A stretch of DNA of 64,000 nucleotides, taken from Sphingobacteriales bacterium 16-39-50 (GTDB lineage Bacteria > Bacteroidota > Bacteroidia > Sphingobacteriales > Sphingobacteriaceae). The position numbers and the translations under genes are program-made. Within the stretch, counting starts at the first letter, position 1; each line of letters begins with the position of its first letter. Below the pieces are notes generated by a model. It was not told the origin of the DNA, made no database searches, and worked only from the letters and a program-made list of their open reading frames with translations. Positions 37,111-45,552 of this stretch are shown piece by piece. The stretch lies in NCBI GenBank assembly GCA_002257025.1, contig NCHA01000020.1:1-64000 (forward strand). Direction: 5' to 3'.

Positions 37111-37517
37111 CTTAATAAGGTACTGAAGCGATCTTGAGATTTGCTTCTTGGGCTGGATATTTATGCTTTGTCGATTGACTCTGAGGGAATAACACTGTGA
37201 TAAATCTGTTTTCTATCGAGCTTAGGTCCGGGGGTGTTAGCAAAGCGGCATATGCGTAGTTATCTCTCTCAAATTTTTCTGTAAGACGAACATAATCAAA
37301 TGAGGATTTAAGAACCCTTCAAAACGGGTATCTATTCTTATGGTGAGAATGTGTTATGGGGAGGGGGAGTGTTATTAGATGTACCGTATTTCTGATCGAT
37401 CAACGAGTACAATTTAAAAGGATTAAATCAGATAGAAGTCTAAGTTAATAAACTGTAATACAGATGATTATTGTAATTTTCTATGAAAAATTTCTTGTAG
37501 AAACGAGCTATTTTCCG

Positions 37518-37525
37518 TATATTTG
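37518..37525 (+). promoter_or_regulatory. Bacteroidota -7 box before the winged-helix genes
   Basis: TATATTTG matches TAnnTTTG and is followed by a small hairpin (TCAGAAA/TTTCTGA) in a leader of about 100 bases before the 37637 ATG. Confidence 0.5.
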
Positions 37526-37636
37526 TATTAGCAAAAAAGGTCAGAAATCTCCTTTCTGATAGAGATCTACTACGGAATTCTTAAGTTCCCCATCCCAGAT
37601 AATTCACGTTTAACATTAACACAAAAAACTAAAGAC

Positions 37637-38242
37637 ATGATGAATATCTATTCTAACGGCTTCGTTATTATGCCGAATTTTGACAATCTCAAAAAACAAA
37701 AATTAAATTACCTAGATGCACTTGTATATATATCCCTTAGATCATTCTTCAACCTCGAGACCAGGAAGTGCAATCCTCCCTTGATCGATGTCGCACATAA
37801 AATAGAGTGCACCAAATCCTTCACTACAGCAGCAATTAAAAGATTGACGAAGGCTGGATATATTGAATCAGAGATCGTGGATGGTATCCAGAACTTTAAG
37901 TTTTTAAGAAACGAAAAAGTGACTTTTATTCCGACATCCATATTTGACTTAGATGCTACAAAAGAAGTTAAAGCAATCACGATCTTATTGAGGGAGTGGA
38001 TATGGGGTGTAGGACATCTCAACAATCCTGACAACATACCCAACTATCAAAATTATGCAGAGATTGTGATGGGTCGTAAAGGTAATTCTGGGACGATGGA
38101 GATAATCCATAAAGACAGTCTCGAGATTATGTCGCTGTTGAAAAATGATCCTGATAAGTTAAATATCGTCTTCCTAAACCCACCAAGCCAAAACAGAATT
38201 GTTGAACAAGAGGAGGTAGTTGCAGCTTGCCAGATCGGTTGA
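37637..38242 (+). CDS. Winged-helix (HTH_36-like) protein, paralogue 1
   Basis: 201 residues. The N-terminal part (about 24-85) has the pattern of an HTH_36-type winged helix: LDALVYISLRSF, then CNPPLIDVAHKIECTKSFTT and AAIKRLTKAGYIESE. This domain is typical of replication initiators and regulators of plasmids and phages. The rest has no recognisable domain. The next gene starts inside or just after its end, and three such genes lie in a row up to 39762. They may form the replication or control module of element A. Confidence 0.7.
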   Translation: MMNIYSNGFVIMPNFDNLKKQKLNYLDALVYISLRSFFNLETRKCNPPLIDVAHKIECTKSFTTAAIKRLTKAGYIESEIVDGIQNFKFLRNEKVTFIPTSIFDLDATKEVKAITILLREWIWGVGHLNNPDNIPNYQNYAEIVMGRKGNSGTMEIIHKDSLEIMSLLKNDPDKLNIVFLNPPSQNRIVEQEEVVAACQIG

Positions 38243-38265
38243 GAGCTAGGTTTATACTATCCAAT

Positions 38266-38937
38266 ATGTTTTATATCTACAAACCCGATTTCGGTAATCT
38301 AGCCGATAAGGGTCTACAATACAAAGATGTCATCACGTATGTGGGCATTAGATCATTCTACAACGAAAAAGATAAATTTTGTTTCCCGAGCTACCGAACC
38401 ATAGTTAAGCGCGTTGGCTGTTCAATTAAGTTCCTAAGGCAGTCTATTGAACGATTAAAAGATGCTGGATTAATGCAAGTTTACCAAGTTGGGCGGAAGA
38501 GAGTCAAGCACTTCTACAAGTTCAATTCTAATTTGAGCTTGTTTAAGATTCCTGCTGAGATTTTAACAAGTCAAGATTTATCAATAAGTGAGAAAGCAAG
38601 TTTAGTAATACTAAAAGAGTATAGTGCTGGTATTACATGCTACGTTTCATTAGAGGAAATCAGTCTTAAAAGCGGAATAATTGAACGTACTCTACAGACC
38701 AATTATCAAGCGCTTCTTTTAAAAGGCTACCTTGTTGAGACATTGTATGAGGACTTACTAAATGAAACCGTTTACCCCATATTTAGCTTTACCGACAAAT
38801 TTAAGTGGACGTTTCCTAAAGCCGTCACACACTCTACTTCAATAATACTAAGTCCTGCCGCTAAGATTGATCAGATAATGGAAATGGCTCTAGCCATGAT
38901 GGCTAAGACACCGAGATCCGTATTTAAACACAGATAA
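38266..38937 (+). CDS. Winged-helix (HTH_36-like) protein, paralogue 2
   Basis: 223 residues from the ATG at 38266; an in-frame TTG at 38227 would overlap the previous gene. The N-terminus (MFYIYKPDFGNLADKGLQYK) parallels the preceding protein, followed by the winged helix: CFPSYRTIVKRVGCSIKFLR and QSIERLKDAGLM. A second helix-turn-helix-like stretch (LVILKEYSAGITCYVSLEEI) follows at about 120-150, as in bipartite initiators. Gene order and similarity suggest tandem duplication of a DNA-binding protein. Confidence 0.7.
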   Translation: MFYIYKPDFGNLADKGLQYKDVITYVGIRSFYNEKDKFCFPSYRTIVKRVGCSIKFLRQSIERLKDAGLMQVYQVGRKRVKHFYKFNSNLSLFKIPAEILTSQDLSISEKASLVILKEYSAGITCYVSLEEISLKSGIIERTLQTNYQALLLKGYLVETLYEDLLNETVYPIFSFTDKFKWTFPKAVTHSTSIILSPAAKIDQIMEMALAMMAKTPRSVFKHR

Positions 38938-39051
38938 GTGGGAGGCGAAAGCCGATCCACTTTATGTTAGGATTTAATTTCTAGGATATAGATTATAGTT
39001 CACCCTAGGAGAAGTGTCGAACTTTCCCGAAGGGAAATTTTAGACTCAATA

Positions 39052-39762
39052 ATGTGCTTTTATAGCAAGTATAACAACATGACAAATTCAATATACAAAG
39101 AAGCCGTTCGCGCTTCGTTCAACAATTACGTGATGGTTAACCAAACACTGGTTAAACATTTTAAAGATGCTAACCCGGCATTGTTGCTCGGGTACTTAAT
39201 TCAGGAAGAATGCTTCCTTGAAAGTCAAGATAAACTAGATCAATACGGTTATTTCTATTGTAAAACCCAAAAACTCGAAGATAAATATGGTTTTAGTTAT
39301 AAGGTTCAGGATCGAATACTAGATTCTCTTGTAGAGAACCAACTTGTGCAGGTTGTTGTAAAACGTATTGAAGGCTCTGAAGGCATCTCTAAAGTGAAGC
39401 ATTTCAAGATTGACCATGAAAATGTCTGTCATCTTGTTACCGGAGCTGTAACCAAAAAAGAAGCTAAAGTAGATGATTTACCGAAGGACCTTTTAAAAAT
39501 TCAAGACTCTCTGAAGTTATTCGCGGAAAGTCAAAGAGCAACTTATGTGAAGACAACAGCAGATAAAAAAATACTTACTATCGCAAAAATCAATGGCTTT
39601 TGCCCAGAGATTCATTGCGAACGATTAAAAGAAAGACATAAGCGTTTAAAAGGAAAGACAGTTACGGCAAAGTATCTACTAACAGCAATAATTCCAAACA
39701 TTATTGAAGCAGAGAAATATGAAGCTCCGAAAGTGGAGTATCCCAAGATTAGAGTGGGTTAA
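39052..39762 (+). CDS. Winged-helix-like protein, third of the set
   Basis: 236 residues (or 227 from the ATG at 39079). The N-terminal region resembles the two preceding proteins in layout: a helix (NPALLLGYLIQEECFLES), then KTQKLEDKYGFSYKVQDRIL as recognition region and a wing (LVQVVVKRIEG). The C-terminal half is lysine-rich and helical, ending near KGKTVTAKYLLTAIIPNIIE. It is likely a DNA-binding protein of the element, perhaps for replication or copy control. Sequence similarity to the other two is weak. Confidence 0.6.
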   Translation: MCFYSKYNNMTNSIYKEAVRASFNNYVMVNQTLVKHFKDANPALLLGYLIQEECFLESQDKLDQYGYFYCKTQKLEDKYGFSYKVQDRILDSLVENQLVQVVVKRIEGSEGISKVKHFKIDHENVCHLVTGAVTKKEAKVDDLPKDLLKIQDSLKLFAESQRATYVKTTADKKILTIAKINGFCPEIHCERLKERHKRLKGKTVTAKYLLTAIIPNIIEAEKYEAPKVEYPKIRVG

Positions 39763-39824
39763 AAAAATGTGCATTTTAAAGTCAGACTGTATAACGTGTA
39801 TACAGCCTGACATGATTTGCACCA

Positions 39825-41696
39825 TCAATTTCTTCTGTATTTTGCCAATTGACTGAATTTGTAATCAGTTAACACACACCAACGGTGTGTTATGCCTTTA
39901 ACTGCTTGGTTGTAAAACTCACAAAAGAAGTAATGTTCGATTGCAGTGGCGGTAACCTTTTGTGGAACATCGAAATCATGATACAATCCTTGCAAGAGCT
40001 TTTTGATTCTTGAGATGGGATATTTCACTCCTAACCTAAAAGTGAGGTAGGCAGCTTCAATCAAAGCATTAGAGTTGGTTTTTTCGTGTACGTCCAGTTT
40101 TAATAACTCCAACTTTATCTTCCTGATGCGATGGTCACACTCGGAAAGCTTTTTTAATCCGAGACGGAAGTAAGCATCATGCACAACAGGTAGATACAAG
40201 CGAAGTATTTCCAGATATTGAAGATATTCTTCCGTGCCTTCAATAACTGACATCTCCTCCAATTCTTGACAGAACTCTTTAATGTTCAATTTAGAGTATT
40301 TGGTATGTGATCCGCTTAACTTAATCAGTTTAAAAGGCTCAAAAGTTGAACTGGTTTCGCTGATTATAAAGGCTTTGCTCTCGACATAAGCCTGCTTCAA
40401 ATACCTTGGAGATGAATAATATCTCTTCACCCTGTTCTCACTGTAATAACAATCCAATTTATAATAGCTAAACTCTGACGACCCTGTCAATAGGTCAGCA
40501 TAAGGTTTCATACGCTGTTGTTGTTCAACTAACCAAGCCACATGATCCTTATTTGCTGTACTACTAAATTTTAAATGCTGGGTCATCAAGAACATGGTTT
40601 CACTTATCTGAAAATTGTTTTCGGCAGTTTCCTGTGATACTGAATTTACCTTTCCTTTGGCATTATTAATATGATATGCCTTATGATAACCTTTTCTAAA
40701 CCTTCCTAAGATCTGTATCACATCAGTTTGAGGATCGACAAGACTATGCCGGGCAAACCCGTAATCGGTGATGACTATTACAATCGGGTTTTGCTCTAAT
40801 ATAATATCCAAGCCATGATAGAAGCTACTGGTAAAGAAGTTGTATCGTACCGTATTATCCAGTTCGAACTCGCTGTACGTGTTTGTAAACTTGTCTTTGT
40901 ATGTGAAGGCATTTTCTTTTGAGCAGAACAGGGCTGTTTCGCTATCAAGGCACAAACTATCAACAATGCTTTGAATACCATTGATTGAGTTAAAGAAAAT
41001 GAAGTATTTGTCGTGATTGTGCTCATTTATGATGTTATCGAATGAATCGGTAACGCTGTTTGAATGAACTAAGTGAAGTTGCTTTCTGTAATCATAATCG
41101 GGCTCTGCTTTTAGATACTCAAAGCCCTGCTCCTTAAACCTCGGATCTGTAGGCTCAATTGGTGTAGCAGAAACCATAGCCTTTAATTCAAAGCTAAAGA
41201 AGTCCTCCATTCTCCTAACCATATCCTCCCGATAGCTGGCATCATTGATTTGTTTATGGCATTCATCGATTAGCAAAAAGTAGTCTTTGTACTCAGGGTT
41301 ACCAACCTGCTCCAGTGCCCACATAATCTTATCCAAACCATCAGGTGTGGTCAGTAGCTTTTTATTGCCTTCTGTTGCTTTTATGTACTCCAGCACTTGC
41401 GCTCTTTTGACCTCACCGTGTACAGCAAATACGTTATGACCCTTCTCAGTATGATCAGCATATTTGCTTTTAATAATACTTACATGAGGTAGCATCACTA
41501 TTGAGTTACGGTCAGCAACTACTTCAGAATACGTCGCTCCGAGACCTGTGATGGTCTTATAAATGATGGAATTAGAAGGTATAGGGTTGATTCTCGAAGA
41601 GAGGTCAGTGTATCGAAATTTTCTAGGTTTTCCGATAGCTGAATCTATTATGTCCTCTGGGAACCGTTCTATATAATTGAATTGTATGGGATTCAT
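39825..41696 (-). CDS. SF2 helicase-like protein with lysine-less motif I (element A)
   Basis: 623 residues. SF2-like landmarks are a motif I-like KTITGLGAT (47-55), LLIDECHK (DECH box, about 153), MVSATP (motif III, about 182) and QILGRFRKG (motif VI, about 325). The usual Walker A lysine is replaced by Ala. The homologue in element B (46894-48927) has KTETGIGGT, LLIDEID, LISATI and QIAGRCRHK, so the pattern is conserved. Probably a mobile-element-specific ATPase or a degenerate helicase. It is convergent with the winged-helix genes. Confidence 0.75.
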   Translation of the reverse strand: MNPIQFNYIERFPEDIIDSAIGKPRKFRYTDLSSRINPIPSNSIIYKTITGLGATYSEVVADRNSIVMLPHVSIIKSKYADHTEKGHNVFAVHGEVKRAQVLEYIKATEGNKKLLTTPDGLDKIMWALEQVGNPEYKDYFLLIDECHKQINDASYREDMVRRMEDFFSFELKAMVSATPIEPTDPRFKEQGFEYLKAEPDYDYRKQLHLVHSNSVTDSFDNIINEHNHDKYFIFFNSINGIQSIVDSLCLDSETALFCSKENAFTYKDKFTNTYSEFELDNTVRYNFFTSSFYHGLDIILEQNPIVIVITDYGFARHSLVDPQTDVIQILGRFRKGYHKAYHINNAKGKVNSVSQETAENNFQISETMFLMTQHLKFSSTANKDHVAWLVEQQQRMKPYADLLTGSSEFSYYKLDCYYSENRVKRYYSSPRYLKQAYVESKAFIISETSSTFEPFKLIKLSGSHTKYSKLNIKEFCQELEEMSVIEGTEEYLQYLEILRLYLPVVHDAYFRLGLKKLSECDHRIRKIKLELLKLDVHEKTNSNALIEAAYLTFRLGVKYPISRIKKLLQGLYHDFDVPQKVTATAIEHYFFCEFYNQAVKGITHRWCVLTDYKFSQLAKYRRN

Positions 41697-41751
41697 CTTT
41701 TTAACTATCTAGTTGATTGCTCATTATTTCGACTATGCATTTTTTATAAGG

Positions 41752-42399
41752 CTACTTGTTGATATCCTCATCGTCTGAACCGTTGTCTGGATCATCGTCA
41801 TCAATTGAATAAATATTAAAATCTTCGTCATCATCACCACCTCCATAATCATCATGATCGTTGACATCATCATAGCCTTCCTCCTCCACTCCCATATCGT
41901 CTGCAAGATCAAGTATGTCCAATATATGGGAAGGGTGAGTGTTTCTGAAACTCTCTAGCGCTTGGGTTAACGTACTTAAAGTCCCGAAGAATTGTTTAAA
42001 AAACAACTGCTGACCTGACAAGACGGGCATCATTGGATAAACTATATCCCAGGTTACCCAATATCTGTGAGAACGGTCTTCCACTTGTTGTAATATGCCT
42101 ACCTCCTTAATTGCGATAATTTTTCCAACCAGTTCATCCCGATCGATAGGCGTAAGAGCTAAAGATGCTGGCTGGTACAAACTGAACAGTTGACTTTCTA
42201 ACAGTTCGCTCTCGATGAAATAATTTGCATTATTTGTCCAAAGAGTTTTGGCAATAGGAATTTCGAGGTCTCCTATTTTTCGGTATTCAATAGATTTGAT
42301 ATAATAGTATCCTGGTCGGGGAGCAAGTGCTCCATTTGGGTAGGGCTTTAACGAATCATACTTAACCTCTAGTTGCTCCTTTAATTTTCTTATTAACAT
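41752..42399 (-). CDS. Hypothetical protein with acidic tail; paralogue of 43464
   Basis: 215 residues from the ATG at 42399. The N-terminal part has LKPYPNGALAPRPGYYYIKS, then IPIAKTLW and ELVGKIIAIK, which match the layout of the 43464 protein (AKPFANGDLAPRLGKYLIQA, VPIANGLW, EFLGRTIEV). The C-terminal 45 residues are almost all Asp/Glu/Gly. Acidic tails of this kind may mimic DNA or bind basic partners. It lies in a minus-strand run with the SF2-like gene and the 42526 gene. No known family. Confidence 0.6.
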   Translation of the reverse strand: MLIRKLKEQLEVKYDSLKPYPNGALAPRPGYYYIKSIEYRKIGDLEIPIAKTLWTNNANYFIESELLESQLFSLYQPASLALTPIDRDELVGKIIAIKEVGILQQVEDRSHRYWVTWDIVYPMMPVLSGQQLFFKQFFGTLSTLTQALESFRNTHPSHILDILDLADDMGVEEEGYDDVNDHDDYGGGDDDEDFNIYSIDDDDPDNGSDDEDINK

Positions 42400-42525
42400 T
42401 GATATATGGCTTATACAACCGCTCCATTGCTGTTGATGCCACAAAATCAGAACACTCGAAAAGTTGGGAGGAAATAACTAGGCAGTAAGTTTGATGTGTT
42501 TTATTTCCTTATAAAGTTAATGTTG

Positions 42526-43323
42526 TTAAGAGCTTGGTTTTTTCATGTAGTTTACCAATACAGATCTCATATAATCTTTATGATCAGACCCTATTTTTTC
42601 CTTATCGATCATGTCAAGCATCACTAATAATTCAAAGTAAAAATTGAGCATATTATCGGAGAACATTGTATTTTCATCGGGTTTAATATCAGTCTCCTGA
42701 ACCAAGAATGGATAAAGTGAGCTACAAAACTCCACTAACATTGGCTGAAATTTAAACTTAGGCAATCTCTGTTTAGCTATTGATTGAAGAACTTCGTCTG
42801 ATTGCAGAGACTTTCCCTGGAAGCCCATTATATCAAAGGGCATCTGGTTTTCCTTAATCGCGTCCATGATCAGCGAGTTAATCCACGTGACTAATTTTTG
42901 ATCAGTAAGTATAACACTTTCGGTGAGGGTCTTGATCGATACACTATTATGAGTGCTTACTTTTGAACCCTTAAGAGCCCGGATCAGCTGCGCCAACTCT
43001 TTCGACCTTTTCGTATGCAGATAAGTTTGCTCTATCGTGTCATTTAATGCGATTATCTTATTATAACTTATTAAAGCAAGTAGAAACAATGTGTCTCTTT
43101 GCGGTAGAAGGTTGTATGTATCCACTAACTTATCAAACTCAGTTTCGACCTTTTTGATATACTCTTCGTCAAATCGCCAACCATTTCCGTCATTCCGGTA
43201 GTAGGGTTCTACCTCAAATTGTAATCCGTCTTTATATGTTTCAGTAAGTTCTTCAACAGTTTCTGTAGATTGATTGTACTTTAGGAAAAGCTCGTAATCA
43301 GGGAATAATAAAAAATGTGGCAT
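42526..43323 (-). CDS. Hypothetical cytosolic protein (265 aa)
   Basis: 265 residues from the ATG at 43323 (MPHFLLFPDYELFLKYNQST). Largely helical and acidic, no membrane segment. Contains LFLLALISYNKIIALNDTIE and NMLNFYFELLVMLDMIDKEK. No catalytic motif recognised. It is flanked by the two paralogous PRxGxY proteins (41752 and 43464), so the three genes may form one functional set of element A. Confidence 0.55.
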   Translation of the reverse strand: MPHFLLFPDYELFLKYNQSTETVEELTETYKDGLQFEVEPYYRNDGNGWRFDEEYIKKVETEFDKLVDTYNLLPQRDTLFLLALISYNKIIALNDTIEQTYLHTKRSKELAQLIRALKGSKVSTHNSVSIKTLTESVILTDQKLVTWINSLIMDAIKENQMPFDIMGFQGKSLQSDEVLQSIAKQRLPKFKFQPMLVEFCSSLYPFLVQETDIKPDENTMFSDNMLNFYFELLVMLDMIDKEKIGSDHKDYMRSVLVNYMKKPSS

Positions 43324-43463
43324 ATGAGAAGGGTCAAGCCACAAAGAAACGTAACCACGACAATAATATCAAACTCAGAAACACGTCGCAATTCCAAATA
43401 TATGCACAAAAAAAATCCTGCACTAAAGCAGGACTCTTTAATACCCAGATAGAAATGCGTCTT

Positions 43464-43841
43464 TCAGTTGATAAACCTCCAGTTAACCACATAGATGCTA
43501 CTGCAAGAATGCTCCTCAGGTAGTTCCTTTGTCATTCCATAATTCACTTCAATGGTTCGTCCTAAGAACTCTTCTTTTCTTTGTATTACCGGACCAATGG
43601 CTTGCGGAAGCATCAGACTAACCAATTGTATTGTTACGGGTAATCCGTATTCCAGGCAATCCAAAGTCGGACTCCATAATCCATTAGCAATTGGTACGTC
43701 GCTGAACGCTCCCACTGATTGAGAGCCAACAGCTTGAATCAAGTATTTGCCAAGTCTGGGTGCTAAATCACCGTTCGCAAAAGGTTTTGCAGCATTATAC
43801 TGCTGCTTTAGTTCGTTTAAGTTTGTAGTTGTTTGTAACAT
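43464..43841 (-). CDS. Hypothetical PRxGxY protein (125 aa)
   Basis: 125 residues, starting MLQTTTNLNELKQQYNAAKP. Shares a 90-residue pattern with the N-terminal part of the 41752 protein (LAPRxGxYxI, PIAxxLW, xLGRxIxV), but lacks the acidic tail. The predicted fold is a small beta-rich domain. Located immediately downstream of the integrase on the same strand (131-base gap). Family not recognised. Confidence 0.55.
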   Translation of the reverse strand: MLQTTTNLNELKQQYNAAKPFANGDLAPRLGKYLIQAVGSQSVGAFSDVPIANGLWSPTLDCLEYGLPVTIQLVSLMLPQAIGPVIQRKEEFLGRTIEVNYGMTKELPEEHSCSSIYVVNWRFIN

Positions 43842-43972
43842 CGCTTTTTGTATTAATGACCAGCTCCTTGCTGATCACAATCCAAAATTCCTGATATCGA
43901 CGAGGGTGAAAGGAAATAGCTCGGAAGAGGTTTCAACCCAAACTATTTCCTTATTAATCATTTATTTGAATG

Positions 43973-45016
43973 TTAAATTACAGGCACTGGCTTTGTCACA
44001 GGAATAAATTTTATGAGGTCTTTAAGATAAGTTTCAGTTTCAACTAAGCTCGAATGTCTATTAGCAGCACAAATCTCAGCTATCGTCCAACCAGCGAGAT
44101 ATTTACGAACGTTAGAAAGATGCTTGAAGGAGTATAACGTATAGTTTTTATTTGTGAGATTAAGCTCCAGTAAGCACTTTTGAAAGCGGTTGTAAGGTGT
44201 GTTCTCTCCTATCCTGTTTGGTCCTATTATACTAGTAGTATCTCCAAACAGAAAGTAATCTTGCGGATAATTTTCAATGTTAAGCTTTAATAACTCAGCT
44301 CTGAATGTAGCATCTATCTTAACTGGAATTGCTTTCTTGTTTTTTGCTATATGAGCTGGAATGGTAATCCTATTTCTTTTTAGGTCTATAAACTTTAATT
44401 GTGTGAATCTTAATTCACGAGGTCTAATACAAGTATAATATATGGCTTGAATAAATAACAAACAATATGGATCAAAAGTGCGAAGCCATTTCATAATTGA
44501 AACAAAATCATCGTCTGAGAATACTTGATGGCTTTCTGTTCTTACGACTTTGCGTCTTTCAAGTTGAGTTACGGGGTTGGCAGATAAATATTTATTTACC
44601 ATTAGAAACTTAAAAAGGTTATTTAAAGAAATTTTGGCGTAGTTGTAGGTTACACCAGTCCATTGTTTCTTTCTTTCGTAGGTATTCAGGTAGTCTGTAA
44701 TGTCATAATCAGTTATTTTATCAACTCTCCTATTTCCCACATGTTCGATGAACATTAGAATTTTACTGATATAGCTTCGTAGAGTCGTTGCTCTTGTTCC
44801 TTTTCCATTGTGGTATTCTATAAAAAGCAACTTTGCATCTTCAAGGTATATAGAATTCAGCTTTTTTAATTTTTCAGCACTAGCCCTGGCATCTATTGGA
44901 TTCCATCCAGATCTTAATGCTGTAGTACAACTGGCTTGTAATTCTAAAAACGCTGCTAATTTTTCTGGATATTCTTTTATACGGTTAAGCTGTTTGGTCA
45001 ATCTTGTTCGAACCAT
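43973..45016 (-). CDS. Tyrosine recombinase (integrase of element A)
   Basis: 347 residues. N-terminal SAM-like core-binding domain (about 60-150), then the catalytic domain with Arg I in TCIRPRELRFTQLK, a Lys in place of Arg II (LYSFKHLSNVR), NRHSSLVETETYL with the third His and the nucleophile Tyr. The FKH variant of the second box also occurs in other Bacteroidota recombinases as I recall them. It ends the element next to tRNA-Val, 221 bases from the tRNA, so it is almost certainly the enzyme that inserts and excises element A. Confidence 0.9.
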   Translation of the reverse strand: MVRTRLTKQLNRIKEYPEKLAAFLELQASCTTALRSGWNPIDARASAEKLKKLNSIYLEDAKLLFIEYHNGKGTRATTLRSYISKILMFIEHVGNRRVDKITDYDITDYLNTYERKKQWTGVTYNYAKISLNNLFKFLMVNKYLSANPVTQLERRKVVRTESHQVFSDDDFVSIMKWLRTFDPYCLLFIQAIYYTCIRPRELRFTQLKFIDLKRNRITIPAHIAKNKKAIPVKIDATFRAELLKLNIENYPQDYFLFGDTTSIIGPNRIGENTPYNRFQKCLLELNLTNKNYTLYSFKHLSNVRKYLAGWTIAEICAANRHSSLVETETYLKDLIKFIPVTKPVPVI

Positions 45017-45175
45017 CTTCTCAGCATTATCATCATAGTAATGAAATTCAATATGCCAATTGTTCTTAGCTATTTCAACGTACCTGTTTGATCCACGAGG
45101 TATACGAGTTGGTTCTTTGCCAGTAATTAAAATAGGATTAGTAAAGGGAATAACTGGTCTGGGAAGTGCACTTTG

Positions 45176-45196
45176 TGGCAGACTTTTGGCAGAGTT
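45176..45196. promoter_or_regulatory. Arm-type integrase site pair, right end of element A
   Basis: TGGCAGACTT at 45176 and TGGCAGAGTT at 45187, 11 bases apart. Same motif, same period and same orientation as the pair at 18530/18541 near the left end. They lie about 40 bases inside the tRNA core repeat. Confidence 0.65.
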
Positions 45197-45201
45197 ATCA
45201 T

Positions 45202-45231
45202 AAAAAAAGGCCTTAGACGTATCTAAGACCT
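45202..45231 (-). terminator. Terminator of tRNA-Val supplied by element A
   Basis: On the minus strand a hairpin AGGTCTTAGA/TCTAAGGCCT (one mismatch) is followed by a run of seven T. It lies seven bases beyond the mature tRNA 3' end. The chromosome's own terminator (18323-18354) has a different sequence, consistent with element A having brought its own. Confidence 0.7.
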
Positions 45232-45237
45232 GTTTTG

Positions 45238-45312
45238 TGGGAGATACTGGGTTCGAACCAGTGACCCCCTGCTTGTAAGGCAGGTGCTCTGAACCAGCTG
45301 AGCTAATCTCCC
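45238..45312 (-). tRNA. tRNA-Val (anticodon UAC), chimeric
   Basis: 75 nucleotides folding into a full cloverleaf: acceptor GGGAGAT/ATCTCCC, D arm GCTC/GAGC, anticodon arm with loop CTTACAA (anticodon UAC), T arm CTGGG/CCCAG with TTCGAAC loop. No encoded CCA. The 3' portion matches the stranded piece at 18421 and the 5' portion matches the stranded piece at 62222. The working gene thus has its 3' end from element A and, by inference, its 5' half and promoter from element B. Confidence 0.95.
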
Positions 45313-45401
45313 GCTTTGGGACTGCAAATATAGGAGTAGAGGGGCTTATTGCAAAATAAATTTGAAAATTTGTTTAATTGCCTTGAAAAGAGGTATTTGC
45401 A
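45269..45401. repeat. attL of element B: tRNA-Val 5' half plus promoter
   Basis: 133 bases matching 62222-62354 at all but five positions. The first 73 bases (tRNA anticodon arm to 5' end plus the -7 box) are identical; the differences fall upstream of the promoter core. The shared segment marks the two ends of element B. Confidence 0.88.
45325..45355 (-). promoter_or_regulatory. tRNA-Val promoter
   Basis: Reading the minus strand, TTTG (45352-45355) and TATATTTG (45325-45332) are 19 bases apart, matching the Bacteroidota -33/-7 pair, with the tRNA starting 12 bases beyond. The same -7 box is kept in the stranded copy at 62278-62285. Confidence 0.75.
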
Positions 45402-45475
45402 AGCTTATAGCATGAGTAAAACCTGTAATATAGGCTCCAACATTCTAACTTATTCCCTTAATAATTCTGAGATCT

Positions 45476-45527
45476 GATTGTACATAGATTGTACAATTTA
45501 AAGAAGTGATTGCACATAGATTGCACA
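45476..45527. promoter_or_regulatory. Arm-type integrase sites, left end of element B
   Basis: GATTGTACATAGATTGTACA at 45476 and GATTGCACATAGATTGCACA at 45508, 32 bases apart. Each is itself a tandem pair with an 11-base period. A related copy (GATTGTACATAGTGTGTACA) lies at 62146 near the other end. They sit directly upstream of the integrase gene, so they may also control it. Confidence 0.65.
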
Positions 45528-45552
45528 ATCGGGTGACCATAAAACCAATATT

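Larger units (their letters stand above)
18451..45266. mobile_element. Integrative element A in the tRNA-Val 3' end
   Basis: About 26.8 kb bounded by a 30-base direct repeat of the tRNA 3' end. The integrase lies at the right edge next to the intact tRNA, the usual layout of a tRNA-targeting genomic island, and paired arm-type repeats lie inside both ends. Cargo includes an MmeI-like restriction enzyme, a PGN_0703 nuclease unit, SRAP, RadC, secreted proteins, winged-helix proteins and an SF2-like protein. No relaxase or secretion-system gene was recognised, so transfer would need help. Confidence 0.85.
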
